Source: Sweltsa coloradensis (taxonomy: Eukaryota; Arthropoda; Insecta; Plecoptera; Chloroperlidae). From it: a DNA stretch of 64,000 nucleotides. Positions 35,601-47,309 of the stretch are shown here, piece by piece. The notes under the pieces are model-generated. The model was not told the origin of the DNA. It searched no databases and worked only from the letters and a program-made list of their open reading frames with translations. Position numbers and translations under genes: made by a program. The stretch spans positions 310,001-374,000 of the forward strand of contig JAMZAV010000006.1 in NCBI GenBank assembly GCA_024449915.1, given 5' to 3'. Every line of letters starts with the position of its first letter. Positions within the stretch are counted from its first letter, which is position 1.

Positions 35601-38600
35601 TCTTGAAGCAAAATTCTGAATTACTTTTGAAGGATTTGCAGAGAAATCTTGCCAAAAGTAATCAGAGCGTCGAAGTAGCCATCTACTCATTCATTGACGC
35701 AATAAACATAAGCAGGCGGATCATTTGTTACACCACTCTATCTACGCATTGACATTAATTTATGAGCTAAGCAAAGGATTCATCCCATAGTTATTATTCT
35801 TTAGGTCTCTTTCCATTTGTACTTTAATCATTTTGCCAGCAGCACGTGCTTTCTTACGTTTTTCTCCTTCTGAGGCAAATGTATCCATTTTAAAATGTGT
35901 ACCTAATCGGATAAAAAGGGGTCCTTTACCACAAAAAGGTGTTTGAAACACAAAATGGCTCTGTCAAAGTCGTTTTGTAAATATTTGTAATGTGTGCACC
36001 AAACGATGCACAAAATGGCATGTGTTTCATCCATGATAAAAAAGAGACCTATATCACAAAAAGGAGTCAGAAACACAAAATATCCCCCCCCCCCCAAAAG
36101 AAAAGATATTATTGAAAATATTCGTTATGTGTGCACCAAACGATGCACAAAATGACATATGTTTCAACCAATCAAAGAACAAAATGGCGTTTATTTCAAT
36201 CATGTACATTATGAGGTAATAGTCGACCATTTTTTACCCTTTTTGGGGGCGTATTTTGGGTGTAAGGGTCCTCTAAAAGTCATGTTGTTATACATTTTTG
36301 AACTCTGTACATCATCCCGGTTCGTTTGACACCATTTTCAAGCATGTACCTCGTCGGATAAAAAAGGGCCCCTTTTCCCAAAAAAGGCGTCTGAAACGCA
36401 AAAAGCCCCCCCAAAACGCGTCTAATTAAATATATTCGTAATCTGCACACATCAAAGAACAAAATGGCGTTTATTTCAATCATGTACCTTATGAGGTAAT
36501 AGACGACCATTTTTGGCCCTTTTTGGGGGCGTATTTTGGGAGTAAGGGTTTTCTAAAAGTCATGTTGTTATACATTTTTGAACTCTGTACATCATCCCGG
36601 TTCGTTTGACACCATTTTCAAGCATGTACCTCGTCGTATAAAAAAGGGCCCCTTTTCCCAAAAAGGCGTCTGAAACGCAAAAAGCCCCCCCAAAACGCGT
36701 CTTATTATATATATTCGTAATCTGTACACATCATAGCACAAAATGGCGTTGGTTTCAATCATGTACCTTATGAGGTAATAGAAGGCCTTTTGGGGCCCTT
36801 TTTAGGGGCGTCTGGTTCGGTAAAGGCCCCCAAGTAGGGCGTCTTACGTTATGGTTCCAAACTCCAGACAAGTTTCCGCATATAATGGCGTTTAGTCTCA
36901 TCATGTACCTTATGAGGTAATAGACGGCCCTTTTTGGCCTTTTTTGGGGCCCAATGAGGCCCAAACGCCCCCGAGTTGGCGCGTAAGACGCGGGTTTTGT
37001 AAAATCTCATATAAATCCGCATATATTCCAATAGTCAAAACATATGTACCTTATGAGGCAATAGAAACTGTCACTGGCTCTCCGTCTATAAGGTCGTTCA
37101 TTTCTAGACCTAAAAGTGGGGGCGCACACACACACCATATCAATCATTTGTTTGATATTTTCGAGCCTGCTCGGCAAATTATTTAATATAAACTAACGCT
37201 GGTCAATACTAATAATATAACGCCCATGGAGAAATAATTCTGGTAACAATAATTTATAGCACAAAATTGTTTCCCAGACAGATCTAGGGGTTCCGTAGGA
37301 GGGCCTACTAGGCCCTAGCTGCGAGTTTCCGAGTTTAGCACCACCAACGACGTACGTTAGGTTACGGGAAACAGCTTTTTCCGAATACATGGGTTAACGA
37401 AATGGCTGTAGGTCTAGTCTTTTAGAAATTACACGGATGCTTGGCAAGTAAAATAATTTCCTATAATTTTGCCCGGAACTAACTGGTTTTGTAGGAAATC
37501 AAATCGGGACCGATCGGAAAAAGTAGGCCTAAATTGACTCTTCGGAAAAGGGAATTAAATATATTTCAATGAGTTGCAGGATGATTCTGAACATGACAAC
37601 AGGCTAACTAATGTCATAACATTAATTTACAACCAAATCACATATCACAACATTCACCAACGATTGATTATTGAGCATTCAAATCGTCAGTTTATACACT
37701 GCTGCTTATAGGGAAGGACTACTTCTAATGCTACTTCGGCCGGCCATGATGCACGTTACGCCCACCGACAGTGCTGCCCCTGGATTTCACTTTAAACGCG
37801 TATAGCTAATAGGGATTGGAAAAAGCGTTTAGTTTCCTAAACGTTTAACCCCTTGAATTTTTTAAAATAAATTTTAGGTGGGCCATAGGCGGAGGCCTAG
37901 GTTTTACAACAAAAATCGTAATTTTGTACTTAGGCCTATGACCGGCCGACGAATAATTAACAAAGGTTTTATTCTCACACTCGCATTTAATGACCCAGCA
38001 CTTCCACCATGTGTAACAGATTGCGTGGGAAGGGACCCGACACCTTCACCAAAATTAAGCGCTTTTAAAAATTATCGGCCTAATTTCTTTGCCCGTGTTT
38101 GTGTAGGAGGAAAGTGATAACAAAATATAATATAATTTATAAAAAAAAAAAAAAAAATCACATTTAGGCCTAGGCTACACGGATCTAGCCTAAATCTTTA
38201 AATGACTCATCCCTAATAGCTAATGCTACTTGCCCCAAAAAAGTAGCTTTGCTATTGGGTCTATTTTTCAATGTAGCGCTCGCTACACGAGAAATTTGTT
38301 GGAAATTTGTAAAAATTAGCTGAAAATATAGTAGGGCCTAGTTGAATTTTGTATGATACGTAACTTGTTTATTGTTTCAGGCTCAAGCTGCACTGCTTGA
38401 AAACATTCCTGTAGAAGACATGTGCGTCTACAGTAGCGGAGCTCCCCTTACTGACGACTTCCAAGTCGCCAATCTCTCCACAATGACCATCGAAGTGACT
38501 GCTGGATTATTGGGCGGTAAAGTTCACGGCTCCCTGGCTCGTGCCGGCAAGGTCAAGGGACAGACACCCAAGGTCGATAAGCAAGAGAAGAAGAAAAAGA

Positions 38601-38797
38601 AGACCGGCCGAGCAAAGAGGCGCATTCAGTACAACAGGCGATTTGTGAACGTCGTTCAAGGTTTTGGACGTAGGAGGGGACCTAATGCAAACTCGTAAAG
38701 CAAAATTTGAGGAAATGTATGTTTTGTATTTCAAATTTCATTGTCTATGGCTGCAGTATGTTGAACAACAGATGTGAACAATTTGCTCTGAAATAAA
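29696..38797 (+). CDS. FAU: FAU: ubiquitin-like FUBI fused to ribosomal protein eS30 (RPS30)
   Basis: The CDS joins 29712..29786 and 38381..38698: 393 nt, 130 residues. The N-terminal 71 residues are the ubiquitin-like FUBI moiety (MQIFVRGQ...), ending LLGG. The C-terminal 59 residues begin [12 protein letters not shown] and are eS30, the same length as the human protein and nearly invariant, with the basic [12 protein letters not shown] stretch and the GPNANS ending. In known biology FUBI is cut off after GG and eS30 joins the 40S subunit. The junction between the exons is phase 0 (AAA|GTAAGT ... TTTCAG|GCT). An acceptor ending TTTACAG at 29695 shows that a non-coding first exon lies upstream, as in vertebrate FAU, but I could not place it. 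AATAAA at 38792-38797 is the likely poly(A) signal. The intron of 8594 bp is long for a ribosomal-protein gene and holds a 6.4-kb transposon. Confidence 0.96.
29712..29786 (+). CDS. FAU: FAU coding exon 1 (start of FUBI)
   Basis: 25 codons from ATG, ending at ATC AAA before GTAAGT. Sixteen bases of 5' UTR (29696-29711) precede it in the same exon, after a polypyrimidine tract and TACAG. It is the only coding exon upstream of the giant intron. FUBI is more divergent here than eS30, which is usual for the family. Confidence 0.94.
29788..29828. repeat. (GA)n microsatellite beside the FAU donor
   Basis: Purine run of GA/GAGA units starting within ten bases of the FAU exon 1 donor. Confidence 0.8.
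30315..30657. repeat. Tandem duplication of intron sequence, about 203-bp period
   Basis: TAGGATGTTTTCGTCAGTT begins at 30315 and again at 30518, and both copies run collinear to CATCAGCTTGTCA. Copy 1 continues uninterrupted into TTCGTTCATTTCTAGGCC; copy 2 is broken there by the large element and resumes at 37092. Confidence 0.85.
30953..32714 (+). pseudogene. LINE family B, 5'-truncated reverse transcriptase
   Basis: RT blocks in order: [20 protein letters not shown] (about 31015), [62 protein letters not shown], the catalytic FADD box (about 31675) and [17 protein letters not shown]. The C-terminal part is broken by stops near 32043 and later. Frameshifts occur at about 31170 and 31780. 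It ends in a (TA)n tail at 32692-32713. The flanking arm sequence (CCCCTAAA / AAAAGGG) rejoins across it, giving the insertion point. Family placement (CR1/Jockey group) is inferred from motifs. Confidence 0.85.
33480..35885. other. Core of the giant-TIR element, no gene recognised
   Basis: About 2.4 kb without a convincing frame. A minus-strand open frame at 34467-34754 (95 residues) has no recognised motif. Confidence 0.5.
37092..38380. other. Distal FAU intron
   Basis: The tandem host repeat resumes at 37092. The remainder, to the acceptor at 38380, has a poly-A run at about 38140-38156 and no gene. Confidence 0.6.
38381..38698 (+). CDS. FAU: FAU coding exon 2 (rest of FUBI + eS30)
   Basis: 106 codons: FUBI residues 26-71 with the GG processing site, then all 59 residues of eS30, then TAA at 38696-38698. 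Codon usage is richer in G and C than the flanks. The upstream acceptor is TTGTTTATTGTTTCAG. Confidence 0.96.
   Translation, partial: AQAALLENIPVEDMCVYSSGAPLTDDFQVANLSTMTIEVTAGLLGGKVHGSLARAGKVKGQTPKVDKQEKKKKKTGRAKRRIQYNRRFVNVVQGFGRRRGPNANS
38792..38797 (+). promoter_or_regulatory. poly(A) signal of FAU
   Basis: AATAAA lies 94 bases after the FAU stop codon, on the coding strand, giving the short 3' UTR expected of a ribosomal-protein mRNA. Confidence 0.8.
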
Positions 38798-39038
38798 AGC
38801 CAACCAACCTCAAAACAATTCAAAAGATTTTGTTTATAGGTACTGTAATTTTATTTCCTTGCTTTGCTCTATAGTGTCCTAGATTGTATTTATAATATTC
38901 GGTTAGAGTCTTATTTTGATTGGCTTACTAAAGTAACTGCAAACATCACACCAGGGATGCCCGGATGCACATGGCCTGGTAAAGAACAGGATGTCCATCC
39001 AAACGGTTCCAGTTGTAAGTTGTAGGAAAAATGTTCTA

Positions 39039-39220
39039 AAGTCTGTCCGTCCTTGAGGTATAAAGTAACCATCGACCGACGAGACCGGGATCGGTCGCCC
39101 CGTCCATTGTCTGCCTACTGCTAGGCTTTTCATTTGCAACCCTTCTCGGGGCGGGGGCGACCGATACCTCTCTCATCCGTCGATGGTCACTTTGTACGTA
39201 CTGCAAGGATGGACAGACTT
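39039..39220. mobile_element. Short foldback MITE, TA target
   Basis: Arms AAGTCTGTCCGTCCTTG and, inverted, AAGTCTGTCCATCCTTG, continuing through ACCATCGAC, flanked by TA (39037-39038 and 39221-39222). The loop is GC-rich. Confidence 0.65.
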
Positions 39221-39725
39221 TAGGTGATGTTGAATGGAATTGACAATAGAGTGAGTGCGGTATGACGGAGTCGGCTGAAAGTACGTAGATCTTATCAGAC
39301 AAAACTTGGAAGCTCTCGCGGTAATGCACAAGTAGCGGATGATAAGAGAACTCCGTCTAGACACCTACGATGAGTTGGGCCTAGACATGAACAACACTCG
39401 TTTTTAGGCCTAAAAAATGCAATTTGTCACATTGTTCAATTGTGATATTCACTAAGGATGTACTAAGTACCCCTACTAAGGTATTGCAGCTAATACACGT
39501 CAATAGCGTTGCGATATTGCACAATTTTTCAATTGTTGTTACGTAGGATGTAATGGGAATTTCACGAAATATATTTTAATTCGCAAAATGTAGCAGATGT
39601 TAAGAATGAGTAGCATGCACTTGAATAATGCTATATATAGTTTCCAAGCTATGACCCCACTTTGCATTCTTGTTCTATTTATTATAGATGATAGTTATGC
39701 AACATGCATAAAGTGAATAGTTATT

Positions 39726-40221
39726 CTAGTTTTTAATGCAATAAATACCTAGATTAACGCCACATGTCAGACCAGCCACAAAACAAGAAGAATGGTGATC
39801 TACATTAATGCCCTCCGGCTGCCGTTGAACCGGGTCCCACGGAATACGGTTCCACGCCAGACGCGCCCCTTCGCGGCTAATCGCAATATGCGTATTGACC
39901 CTAGGGCTCAGAATCACTACATCTTTGCGAGTTTTGCCGCAGCTGTTTCGGAAATAACTGTTTAACATTTTGCAAGTCGATTGCAAACTGTCTGTGATGC
40001 TGTACGTGTACCGGTTGCACTTGCGAAAGTATGCTCTAGAACGTTTCCAGCCACGTAGGTACGAGGCCTCGAGCGTTCCGATCGTGGTCAGCTGTTACCG
40101 GGTTGTACTTCATGGATGCAACGTGAGCTTCTGCTGTCCGTCCGTGCACATTCATGAAACTGGTATTTAGCACTTCAGTGCAAGGCACCAGTGCTTTACG
40201 GGGGTGCGCACTGGTCCGCAC
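39726..40221 (-). other. GC-rich coding-like segment, unidentified
   Basis: Two minus-strand open frames, 40221-40036 and 39986-39726 (ending TAG), lie in sequence richer in CpG than the surroundings. The second reads through ISREGARLAWNRIPWD and DHHSSCFVAGLTCG. I do not recognise either. They could be a broken transposon ORF or an old exon; there are no convincing splice sites. Confidence 0.3.
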
Positions 40222-40602
40222 GCCAAAACCACCTCAACAGAAGAGAGGTTGACATACATGTGAATGTGACAAGTGATAAGTTCACATTGTATTAATTGTT
40301 TTAGTGTAGGCCTAGGCCTAGTTTGTAAGTTTGCAGTATGGGGAAACATCAAAATAAACTAATAATAAGTTACTTTATAAAACAACCACAAGTTAACACT
40401 AAAAATGATTCCTATGGGTGCAAGTTTTGTGCAAAACTGTATATATCATGAATGTTACAAGGATGCAAAAGCACTTGGAGGGGTGTTTTAAATGTCCTTC
40501 AGATGTTAAGAAAAAGTTTAAGCTCACACAACACGCTACCAGTGGCAGTGGGTCTCATCATCCTGCATACAGACTCAGGTAACCGTATCCTTACACTCCA
40601 CC

Positions 40603-41110
40603 ACATTATATTTTATTTATTTATTTATTTATTTATTTTTCAAGTACAATTAATATCATTTCAGATGACCTTGTACGTGTCAATACATATGATTGTACAA
40701 TCTTATGTCACTTAAACCTAGAATCCAATCATTCGTCTCTTATTTCAGCAAAACACACAAACATAATAATATATACAAACTCCATTACTATATACAGACA
40801 TTAGATATCCATTACATACTCACATTCATAGATATATACCTATTCTAAAGATTAGCACTTGTTTTTTAAAATACACACAGTTTAAAATTCCTACACTGAG
40901 TATAGTACTTTGTTTATCTATCAAGATTTCTTTCAACTTAACTTTAAAATTGTCCTTTCTGTTAGCTAAACTTTTTAGATTATCTGATAGTTTGTTCCAC
41001 AATTTTGACCCTATTGCACTGGTGCTTGTTCATACATTTTTTTATTATGATGGTGGCTGTAGAAGTTGCCGGTTTGACGTGTATTGTGTTTGTGTAGGCC
41101 TACTATGTTG
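40603..41110 (-). pseudogene. 3' end of a LINE (family A relative), minus strand
   Basis: The minus strand encodes HKHNTRQTGNF, then a basic stretch, then GSKLWNKLSDNLKSL after a stop, matching the C-terminal tail of the LINE at 10224-12359 (HKHNTRQKDNF...). The 3' UTR follows down to an (AAATA) tail at about 40607-40638. Confidence 0.7.
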
Positions 41111-41718
41111 CTTCTTTCTGATATGTACTGACCATTGTTGTTAATATATATAATTACATTGTATATATATTTGCAATTTGCATGTATTTTAGGCACGGAA
41201 ATATTTCCGGAAAATTTCCGAGATTTTTCTTCCGGAAATTTTACATCTCTAGTTACGGGTACATATCTTTAGTTTATGCTGAATGAAAGTTGTGTTAGAT
41301 GACTAATTTATACTGTATTTATTTCTCGTACATAGTCCTTTTAAAATTTAAGCCACAGACTTTCTCGAGGGAGTCTTCCCAGTTCTATAAAAATTGCAAT
41401 TTTTGGTCAATATTTAAAAAAAATTGATGGACCAAGCAGGGTTAAAAAACAAGTCATGTAATGGTATCAGCTTATAGAGTATGCACACACCAAAATAATG
41501 TAGTCAGTTCACTAGTACGAAACCCCTTTTTGGCTTGAATCGTAGCATTAGCCTACCTTACTAATTTCATTGAGATTTTAAACTTCCGAGTTGTACATAT
41601 AACATTATAAAAAGCTCACCCAATAGTTTTCCACGAAACTTAAATCTGTATCATCACTGTCATCAGAACGTATAATGTGTGGATGGGGAGTTATCACAAC
41701 TTACACCTTTGCATTGGC

Positions 41719-42172
41719 CATACTGTTGCCCAACGATATATTTTTCAACATCGATATCGGCGCCATTTTGACGATATCGAATCGCGATATCGAAATCTAA
41801 AAATCAATATCGATATCGCGATATCGATTTTTTTCGACTGCAATACTAACCAACCAAACTTTTAAAGGCATACAAACTATGACGCAATAAGCCCCATCAA
41901 AGAAGGGGTCATGCATAATATGTAAAGATATCACAACTTTAGTCTCATGAGCATCGGCCATCACAGATAACTCATGTAAGTGTAATAAAAAGTTATCTGA
42001 GGCGACTGGCGACTGCGTTGCTGAAATATTTATTCCAGTTTACTATGATATCGCTTTTAAAACGATATCGCGATATTTCCGATAAGACGCAAAGATATCG
42101 ATATCGAAAATAGCTCTATTTTCCCGCGATATCGATATCGTATCGAATAATCGATATCGTTGGGCAACACTA
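41719..42172. mobile_element. hAT-like MITE rich in GATATC palindromes
   Basis: Termini TACTGTTGCCCAACGATAT and, inverted, TAGTGTTGCCCAACGATAT. Near-perfect 8-bp duplication GCATTGGC / GCATTGCC (41711-41718 and 42173-42180). CGATATCG occurs many times in both arms, giving dense self-complementarity. Confidence 0.7.
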
Positions 42173-44200
42173 GCATTGCCATCAACACTGGAGCAGTAAT
42201 AAACCAGGCTATTTTTTCATATTTAAAAAAAAAATCACTTAGTAAGTTTTTTCAATATATGCCTGTGTTCTGAAAATGAATGATGAATTCAATGTACCTA
42301 CGTATCGTATACACATTGATAATCGATAATCATATTATCAAGTAACCATATAAAAATTGACGCACAATGTTTGTTGTTTCTATAGTATCGACTACATAAA
42401 AACTACATTATTTTGGTATTGCATTCAGCCCACTACTTTTTCTAAAACGCACTAAACCATTAGCCTATAGGCCTATCTAGGTTCAGTGATTTCAAACGTT
42501 CTCATACAGTTTCATCAAGATCAGAGTAGCCGTTTGCCTGGTCGCGGGCCAAATATCACGAAAATATTGTATTAAAAATCGTAAAAGTACGATACAGTAC
42601 ACACAAATATTTCTTCGATTGTACCAAAAAATGTGGCAGATCTTAGTTCATAGATTTCTAATGTCCCCTCCAATTTTCATCGAGATCGCATATGCCGTTT
42701 GTCTGGTAGAGAGCGAACAGATAAGAAAAGGGGAAAAACACCCGAGCTACTTTTTCCCAGGGTAAGTTAAAGTTAAGTCTTTGCTTTGCTCATCCAATTA
42801 TATTTAAACTTCTCTAAAAGCAAACCATTTCCATTCCAAATATTGTATAGAATGTACCTTAGCTCTAGCTATTGCATGAATTTATAGTAATCTGTTACAC
42901 ATATATCTTAACCTAGGCTAGAGTGTCTGCTATGAACCAAATGTCCCATGGCTTCTATTTTATTGTTACCTGCTCGAAACTCTGACTTAAACATAAGATT
43001 GAAGTTGGGCATTTGATGTCAATACGTACAAGCAAATCTGTACATCAGTTACATTTAATGTATTGTTGATGTTGATAAAAGTGTAATCACTCTTAATCCT
43101 TCTAAAACAACCTCCGATATTGAGGTGATGTTATCGGGACGAGGGATTCGGGCACGTGCCACGGTGTTGGCTTTTCGATGAGTCTGGATGAATAATATAA
43201 CACAAACCGATAGTTTAAATGATTAGTGAAATGTATCAATGAGAGTAACTTACAGATTCCGGTTTAAGATAGTTAAGACAGACACATTGATAAAAGGGAA
43301 TACTGCGGTAAAACCACTGAGACGACGATGCCAGTGAACTTCCTCACCGAGTCTCGGTGGGCAAGAGAGTCTTGGATCTTGGTGCTTGGCGGGTAGTCCC
43401 AGATTGCTCGCCACGCAATGTTTACCGAACACACCCACATTGCCTTCGCGATGCGGAAACTCTAACACAAGCTATCTACGTTGTATTGTTGTCTTGACTG
43501 CTGTCTTTGCAATTAAAACATCTGCATCATCTTCTGTTTGATGTACCAAGACATTAACTTACAGTCATGAAGTTAATAGTACATCTCAACAAATACCACA
43601 ATTATCTTGTAATATCTGTTTGTGGTATACTCTGTGGTTAATTTGGGGGCGGACACGTCCACCTACTTTTCGAAATTTTATATGTGAAGTTGTAACTTGT
43701 AACACACTACAATTTTAAAAAATGTTATGTAGGCCTATGATTTTAAAAAGTTTCTTCGATAAGGAAAAGAAAAAAAAAAGAAAACGTGTTTTAGGCGTTT
43801 AAAAGTAGCAAATTGGAAATTTTCCATGGCTGCCCCCCACCTTTCTCCAGCCAATTGTCATTCCCTGGATATGTTACTGCTTGCAGTGTTTGTTTCATAA
43901 ATTAGGTTGTAATAAAATAAACTTAATTTTTTAGTTTAATTCATAATATGCTATTTTAACATCCCAATCCCAAGATCGGCTATAAAGTTCCAAACAAAAT
44001 AAAATGCATTGAGAGGCTATACGCTCACACTCCTTTCCCAAACCTCTAAATATTATAGAGATAGTGTTGTTACTTGTTTCATCTTGCCCCCTTTTTGAAA
44101 ATATCCCGCTGTCGCTCATGAACAACACAAAATCGGCAGTTATGGCTTGTTTGCGTAGTTGTAATTTGAACTGAAAATTCTGAATTGATTGACTGATTGG
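42173..44200. other. No gene identified
   Basis: 42480-42740 resembles the HINE-like family 3' portion (phrases such as GAGTAGCCGTTTG and GGTAGAGAGCGA shared with 50570-50730). A minus open frame at 43468-43250 has no recognised motif. Confidence 0.45.
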
Positions 44201-44289
44201 ATATTGCTTAACGTCTCATATGAATTTACTATGGCTATTCGAGACGATGAATGGTGATAGATGAGGATGAAGTATGAACTAAAGGGAGG

Positions 44290-44625
44290 AGGGGAAACCC
44301 GGTACCGGCACGTAGCCTACTCTTTTAGAAAAGTATCAAGGGGACCAATGGCTTAACGTCCCATCCGAAAGGACGGTGTAACCTTGACAGTCATAGAGGT
44401 TCCTCCACTAAATCGGACTGCCGAGCAGACGTCGAGGAGAACGAAGCCGTTACACTAGCTCTCGAACCCTCCACTGCTCTAACCAGCGGTATACGTGAGT
44501 TCAGGGCAGAGCGGTCACCCAATCTACCCCTGACCACGTCCGAACAAGGTCCTCTAGATCTCCGCCACCTGGCGGAGGCTCGTCTAACTCTCTAGGTTAG
44601 GTCGTCGCAGCAGCGAATTAGAAGC
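44290..44625 (-). repeat. SINE-like element with a conserved hairpin head
   Basis: Read on the minus strand it starts GCGACGACCTAAC, then GAGTTAGACGAGC and a perfect hairpin CTCCGCCAGGTGGCGGAG, then ATCTAGAGGACC. About 100 bases further on, TGGTTAGAGCAGTGG and GGGTTCGAGAGC look like Pol III A and B boxes. The body differs from the partner at 47310. Confidence 0.5.
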
Positions 44626-44962
44626 CATCTTGGTGATTAATTCTAGAGCGGGAATGTAGTAACTAGTACTATTTCACGCACTGTTGCATACTAGTGAGTT
44701 GATTACCTAAAAAACAGGAGGTTGCCAACGACTTTCAATACCACGTTAGTAATCAGGATGAATGCCACTATAACGTTATATAGTGGTTATGTTTGTACAT
44801 ACCGTCGTTTTCCATTAAAACGAGCATTTCTCGCCCTCGGCGACATAGTAATTTTTCACACGCCACCTTGAAAAATACCGTCATTTACTAGTGTTTTTAT
44901 GATTATTTGTGTACTGAATCACTTATTATGTTGCTTTGGGCACAAGCAATGTTGGTAATAAA

Positions 44963-46980
44963 CTAGGAAGCTTCGCAAACACTTTTTCAGGCGCGTTGTT
45001 GGATGAGCGTAATTGTTTAAGGGGTATTTCACTGAAAATGAATGAAAAAACGGCAATTTTACATTATTATTGTTTTAATTGCTTTTTAAGTTTACTTTTT
45101 TATTTATTGAATACATAAATTTATTTTGTACTGATATAATGCTAAAAGCATTAAATGAATTTTTTCTTTAGCGCTGTATGCTATTTTACATGGGAAAATG
45201 CTTACCAGTACTGATATTAGCCTAATCTAGGGCTGTATAGAGTGTTATTCGTAACAATTTTAGTCAATTTTAAAGAAGCCTAGATTAACAGGTTATTAAG
45301 GCCCAGTGAATTCATGTTTAATAAATAAACTGAGCCTTTAGGCTATGTTGTACTCAAATTTACCAAAAAACAACATAAATAAACATTAAATGCTATTCTC
45401 TCAAAACTTTTATTCTAGCACAATTGCTAACATTTTTCCTACTTCTAGCCTACAGTTTTTAAGATAAAAGGATAATTTATATTTTAATGTGCTCACAAGT
45501 CTTATTCTGACAAATTCACTAGACACTTTTTTGATGAGATTTATGGTTTTTTAATTAAAATATGTGAAATATAGATTTGTTACAAAAAACATACATTTTC
45601 CAACAATGCAAAGGAAAAAATCATATTTATCAAACAAAACGAAAATTATAAAATCCGTCTGGTGAATGTTTAGATGTATTGTTTTTTAATCTAAAACACC
45701 TTTCACTTTAAAAAATAAATTAAAATTGTAAGAGCCTTGGCATTTTTATCAAAACGCTGTTTAAAGGGGCTAAAAACCCCAAAAATTATTTTTTACCACG
45801 TGATCTATAGCACAATACTACACTTAAATGACCGTTTAAAAAATTATATCTTGTAACTGTGATTTAACACGAATTTTTTTAATTTTTTTTGATCCAGAAA
45901 TTGGCGAAAATGATGTTTCGGAAAATTTCCTAAATCGGCTTTAACCTGCTTCTTTTTTGGTCCACATAGATACTTGAGCATAGTACCAATCTAAAATTGC
46001 CCCTTTATAACATCGTGTCTTGAAACTGTGCCCAAATATACACTCAAACAAGCAAAGATATGCATTCCCAAATCACACCCCATCTTGGTAATCAGCACAT
46101 TTTGACCAAATAACGTGCCCAAATTAAAAAACAAAATATAGAGGATTTACAACAAAGGCTGTCGCTTATGTCAATTATGCCAATATTTTTTTGGATCAAA
46201 ATCCTCCCAGGTCAAGGGGCATAAAGATCGTCCCCATATTTTTTCTTATGGGATATTTTTGCCGATGGGACCTAGCTCGAAAAATGTCATGTTTGACAAT
46301 TTTTGGGAGGTCATGGTGGACCCAATAATGTTTCTGTCAATTGTTTAATTCATTACTAGTTATCCTGTTTGAAATATATTTTTTGAGTTTTGCGGTTAAA
46401 TACCCTTTAAATCGTAAAATTGCAATTATTATGAGAAATAATTGTTTGATTGCGCTCAAATTTCACAAGAATATATAAATCCATAAAATTAAGGTTCTGT
46501 GAAAAAATCATTACAATCGGATAAAGCATGTATAGGTGTTATATGTCGAAGAATGTTTTAAAAATAAAAAAAAACATAAATTTGCGATTTTCATGAGAAA
46601 TAATTTTTCGATTGCACTAAAATTTCACAAGAATATAATAATACATAAAATTAAGATTCTGTGAAAAAATCATTACAATCGGATAAAGCATGTAGATGTT
46701 ATAAGTCGAAGATTTTTTTGCAAAACGAAAAAAAATCGTAAAATTTCGATTTTTATGAGAAAAAATATTTCGATTGCGCTCAAAAACGTGGCAGTTCTAA
46801 GTTCAAAGATTTCGAAGGCCTCCAGAAAATTTCATCGCAATCGGAATATCGGTTTAGCCGGAATCGTGTTAACAGACAGACAAAAAATACAGAAAAAGAA
46901 AAAAAAACATTCCGGATTTTTTCTCCAGTGTAGTAAATGGAATCTTCGCTTCGCTCGCTACGCTCGCTACACTCATCCAA
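44963..46980 (-). mobile_element. HINE/Helentron-like element A, with TTAA insertion
   Basis: Oriented on the minus strand it starts TTGGATGAGTGTAGCG and ends in the shared block GCTTCCTAG. The shared 3' block contains a subterminal inverted repeat (CGCTCATCCAA) followed by the hairpin AACGC...GCGTT and CTAG. The core has units of about 160 bp. A TTAA-flanked element (45021-46406) interrupts it. Confidence 0.65.
45021..46406. mobile_element. TTAA-target element inside HINE A
   Basis: Flanked by TTAA (45017-45020 and 46407-46410). Ends GGGGTATTTCACTG and, inverted, AGGGTATTTAACC. From 45761 to its right end it is homologous, inverted, to the element at 61805-63780. A second TTAA plus AGGGGC at 45761 suggests one element abutting or inserted into another. 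Confidence 0.6.
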
Positions 46981-47309
46981 TTATCAGAAACAGGCTTTAG
47001 AAATAAATTTTTGAAATCGTTAAAAAAATTGCTCATGGATATCCTACACATTACACTATAATAATATAACATAGGGTATTTAAAATTATTTTATTTTATT
47101 AATTAAATTACAACAAATAATTATACATATTATATTGGGTTGTCAATTTTATTATCTCTTAATGCACGCGATTCTTTTCTGGCCTCTACATCGTCATTTT
47201 GTGGTCAAGTTTTAGGGCGCGCTAAGTAGATGTTCACTTTGATTTTTAAAATTCCCCCTATTTCTCGTGCAAATCACCGTAATGGCTGCTATACCATGTG
47301 GAACGGGTT

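Larger units (their letters stand above)
30661..37088. mobile_element. Giant-TIR element, PIF/Harbinger-type target, 6.4 kb
   Basis: Left arm 30661-30952 plus 32715 to about 33475; right arm about 35885-37088. Arms of about 1.1 kb are reverse complements. Termini TAGACGGAGAGCCAGTGACA on both ends, duplication TAA (30658-30660 and 37089-37091). Arms contain repeated modules of about 300 bp, each with CCTCATAAGGTACATGA, AACGCCAT and a run like AAAAAGGGCC. The centre (about 33480-35885) has no recognisable transposase. A LINE interrupts the left arm. It lies in the FAU intron. Confidence 0.8.

Noticed and set aside
43250..43468. 72-residue minus-strand open frame
   Set aside because: No recognised motif, no splice context and no clear codon bias.
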